64,000 bases of DNA from contig NZ_JAOQJS010000001.1 of assembly GCF_025567345.1 (NCBI RefSeq), forward strand, positions 186,001-250,000, read 5' to 3'. Made by a program: the position numbers and the translations under genes. A model generated the notes under the pieces. That model searched no databases. It worked only from the letters and a program-made list of their open reading frames with translations, and was not told the DNA's origin. The stretch's first letter is position 1. Every line of letters begins with the position of its first letter. Positions 63,493 to 64,000 of this stretch are shown here, in pieces. Source of the stretch: Coprococcus ammoniilyticus (GTDB taxonomy: Bacteria; Bacillota; Clostridia; Lachnospirales; Lachnospiraceae).

Positions 63493-64000
63493 ATGTTAGT
63501 TTCAGCAAAAGAAATGTTGGAAAAGGCTAAGGCTGGAAAATATGCCGTTGGTCAGTTTAACATCAATAACCTTGAATGGACAAAGGCTGTTCTTCTTACA
63601 GCTCAGGAACTTCAGTCTCCTGTAATCCTTGGTGTTTCAGAAGGCGCTGGAAAGTATATGACTGGATTTGAAACAGTTGCAGCTATGGTTAAGGCTATGC
63701 ACGATTCTTTAGGAATTACAGTTCCTGTAGCTCTTCACCTTGATCACGGAACATATGAAGGATGCTACAAGTGTGTTAAGGCCGGATTCACATCTATCAT
63801 GTTCGATGGTTCACACTATCCATTCGAAGAGAACCTTGCTAAGTCAACAGAGCTTGTTAATGTTGCTCATCAGCTTGGTCTTTCTATCGAGTGTGAAGTT
63901 GGTTCAATCGGTGGTGAAGAAGACGGTGTTATTGGTATGGGCGAGTGCGCAGATCCAGAAGAGTGTAAGATCATCGCTGATCTTGGCGTAGATATGCTTG
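63493..64000 (+). CDS. fba: Class II fructose-bisphosphate aldolase (partial, N-terminal part)
   Basis: The first 169 codons of a gene that runs past the window end. It opens MLVSAKEMLEKAKAGKYAVG and QFNINNLEWTKAV, the hallmark of class II aldolases. The zinc-binding region VALHLDHGTYEGCYK is present (His ligands), as is IMFDGSHYPFEENL. The enzyme splits fructose 1,6-bisphosphate in glycolysis. GGAGG lies eight bases before the ATG at 63493. Codons differ from the neighbours (more AAG, GTT, CTT), as expected for a strongly expressed gene. Confidence 0.95.
   Translation, partial: MLVSAKEMLEKAKAGKYAVGQFNINNLEWTKAVLLTAQELQSPVILGVSEGAGKYMTGFETVAAMVKAMHDSLGITVPVALHLDHGTYEGCYKCVKAGFTSIMFDGSHYPFEENLAKSTELVNVAHQLGLSIECEVGSIGGEEDGVIGMGECADPEECKIIADLGVDML

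Overview
The window looks like a chromosomal segment of a gut-type Lachnospiraceae (Clostridia). This is a judgement from gene content and moderate-to-low GC; no marker gene fixes genus or species. Supporting features are the SCIFF peptide with its radical SAM maturase beside a fused SecDF, a TIGR04086-like membrane protein, the ricT-holB-tmk-rsmI housekeeping run, a flavodiiron protein, and Gram-positive Shine-Dalgarno sites (AGGAGG) before most genes.

Layout. 1-5286 (minus): a sugar-type ABC uptake operon (solute-binding lipoprotein fused to a propeller-like N-terminus, two MalFG-type permeases), followed unusually by a HlyD-like adaptor and the start of a secreted protein. 5479-7472 (plus): a divergent OmpR/histidine kinase pair. 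7427-10712 (minus): an aldo/keto reductase behind a MerR-type 19-bp-spacer promoter, a type IV pilin-like gene under a cyclic-di-GMP-I riboswitch and interrupted by an in-frame UGA, a HAD phosphatase, and a RelE/RelB pair. 10901-15231: SecDF, SCIFF maturase, SCIFF peptide and a small membrane protein. 15348-16004: a second HAD phosphatase.

16070-30056 (minus) is the most remarkable part. It is one six-gene operon with a clear promoter at 30133-30161: two FHA-domain proteins, a PP2C phosphatase, a membrane Ser/Thr kinase with an outer repeat-like domain, a membrane protein carrying nine Thr-Asp-(Ile/Val)-Leu motifs at 13- then 10-residue spacing, and a 2161-residue surface protein built of Ig-like domains. 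FHA domains bind phosphothreonine with Ile/Leu/Asp at +3, so the motif ladder looks like a phospho-switchable docking array for the two FHA proteins. I infer a kinase/phosphatase-controlled assembly at the membrane coupled to the giant surface protein. The function is unproven.

30199-47837 is mostly housekeeping: MltG, a cyclophilin, a LysA-like decarboxylase, an acyl-CoA ligase with a palindromic operator at its promoter, a short prepilin peptidase, then rsmI, trmN6, ricT, holB, tmk, an Orn/Lys/Arg decarboxylase, aroD, a repeat-bearing membrane protein, hflX and an L,D-transpeptidase. 48096-54788 holds a MATE exporter, a homocysteine methyltransferase/MTHFR fusion, a small HTH protein, a MalT-like LuxR regulator with a 159-bp tandem repeat in its leader, and tRNA-Pro(CGG). 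55290-63187 holds trpF, a flavodiiron protein and two MacB/FtsX-type ABC systems. The window ends inside a class II fructose-bisphosphate aldolase gene on the plus strand.
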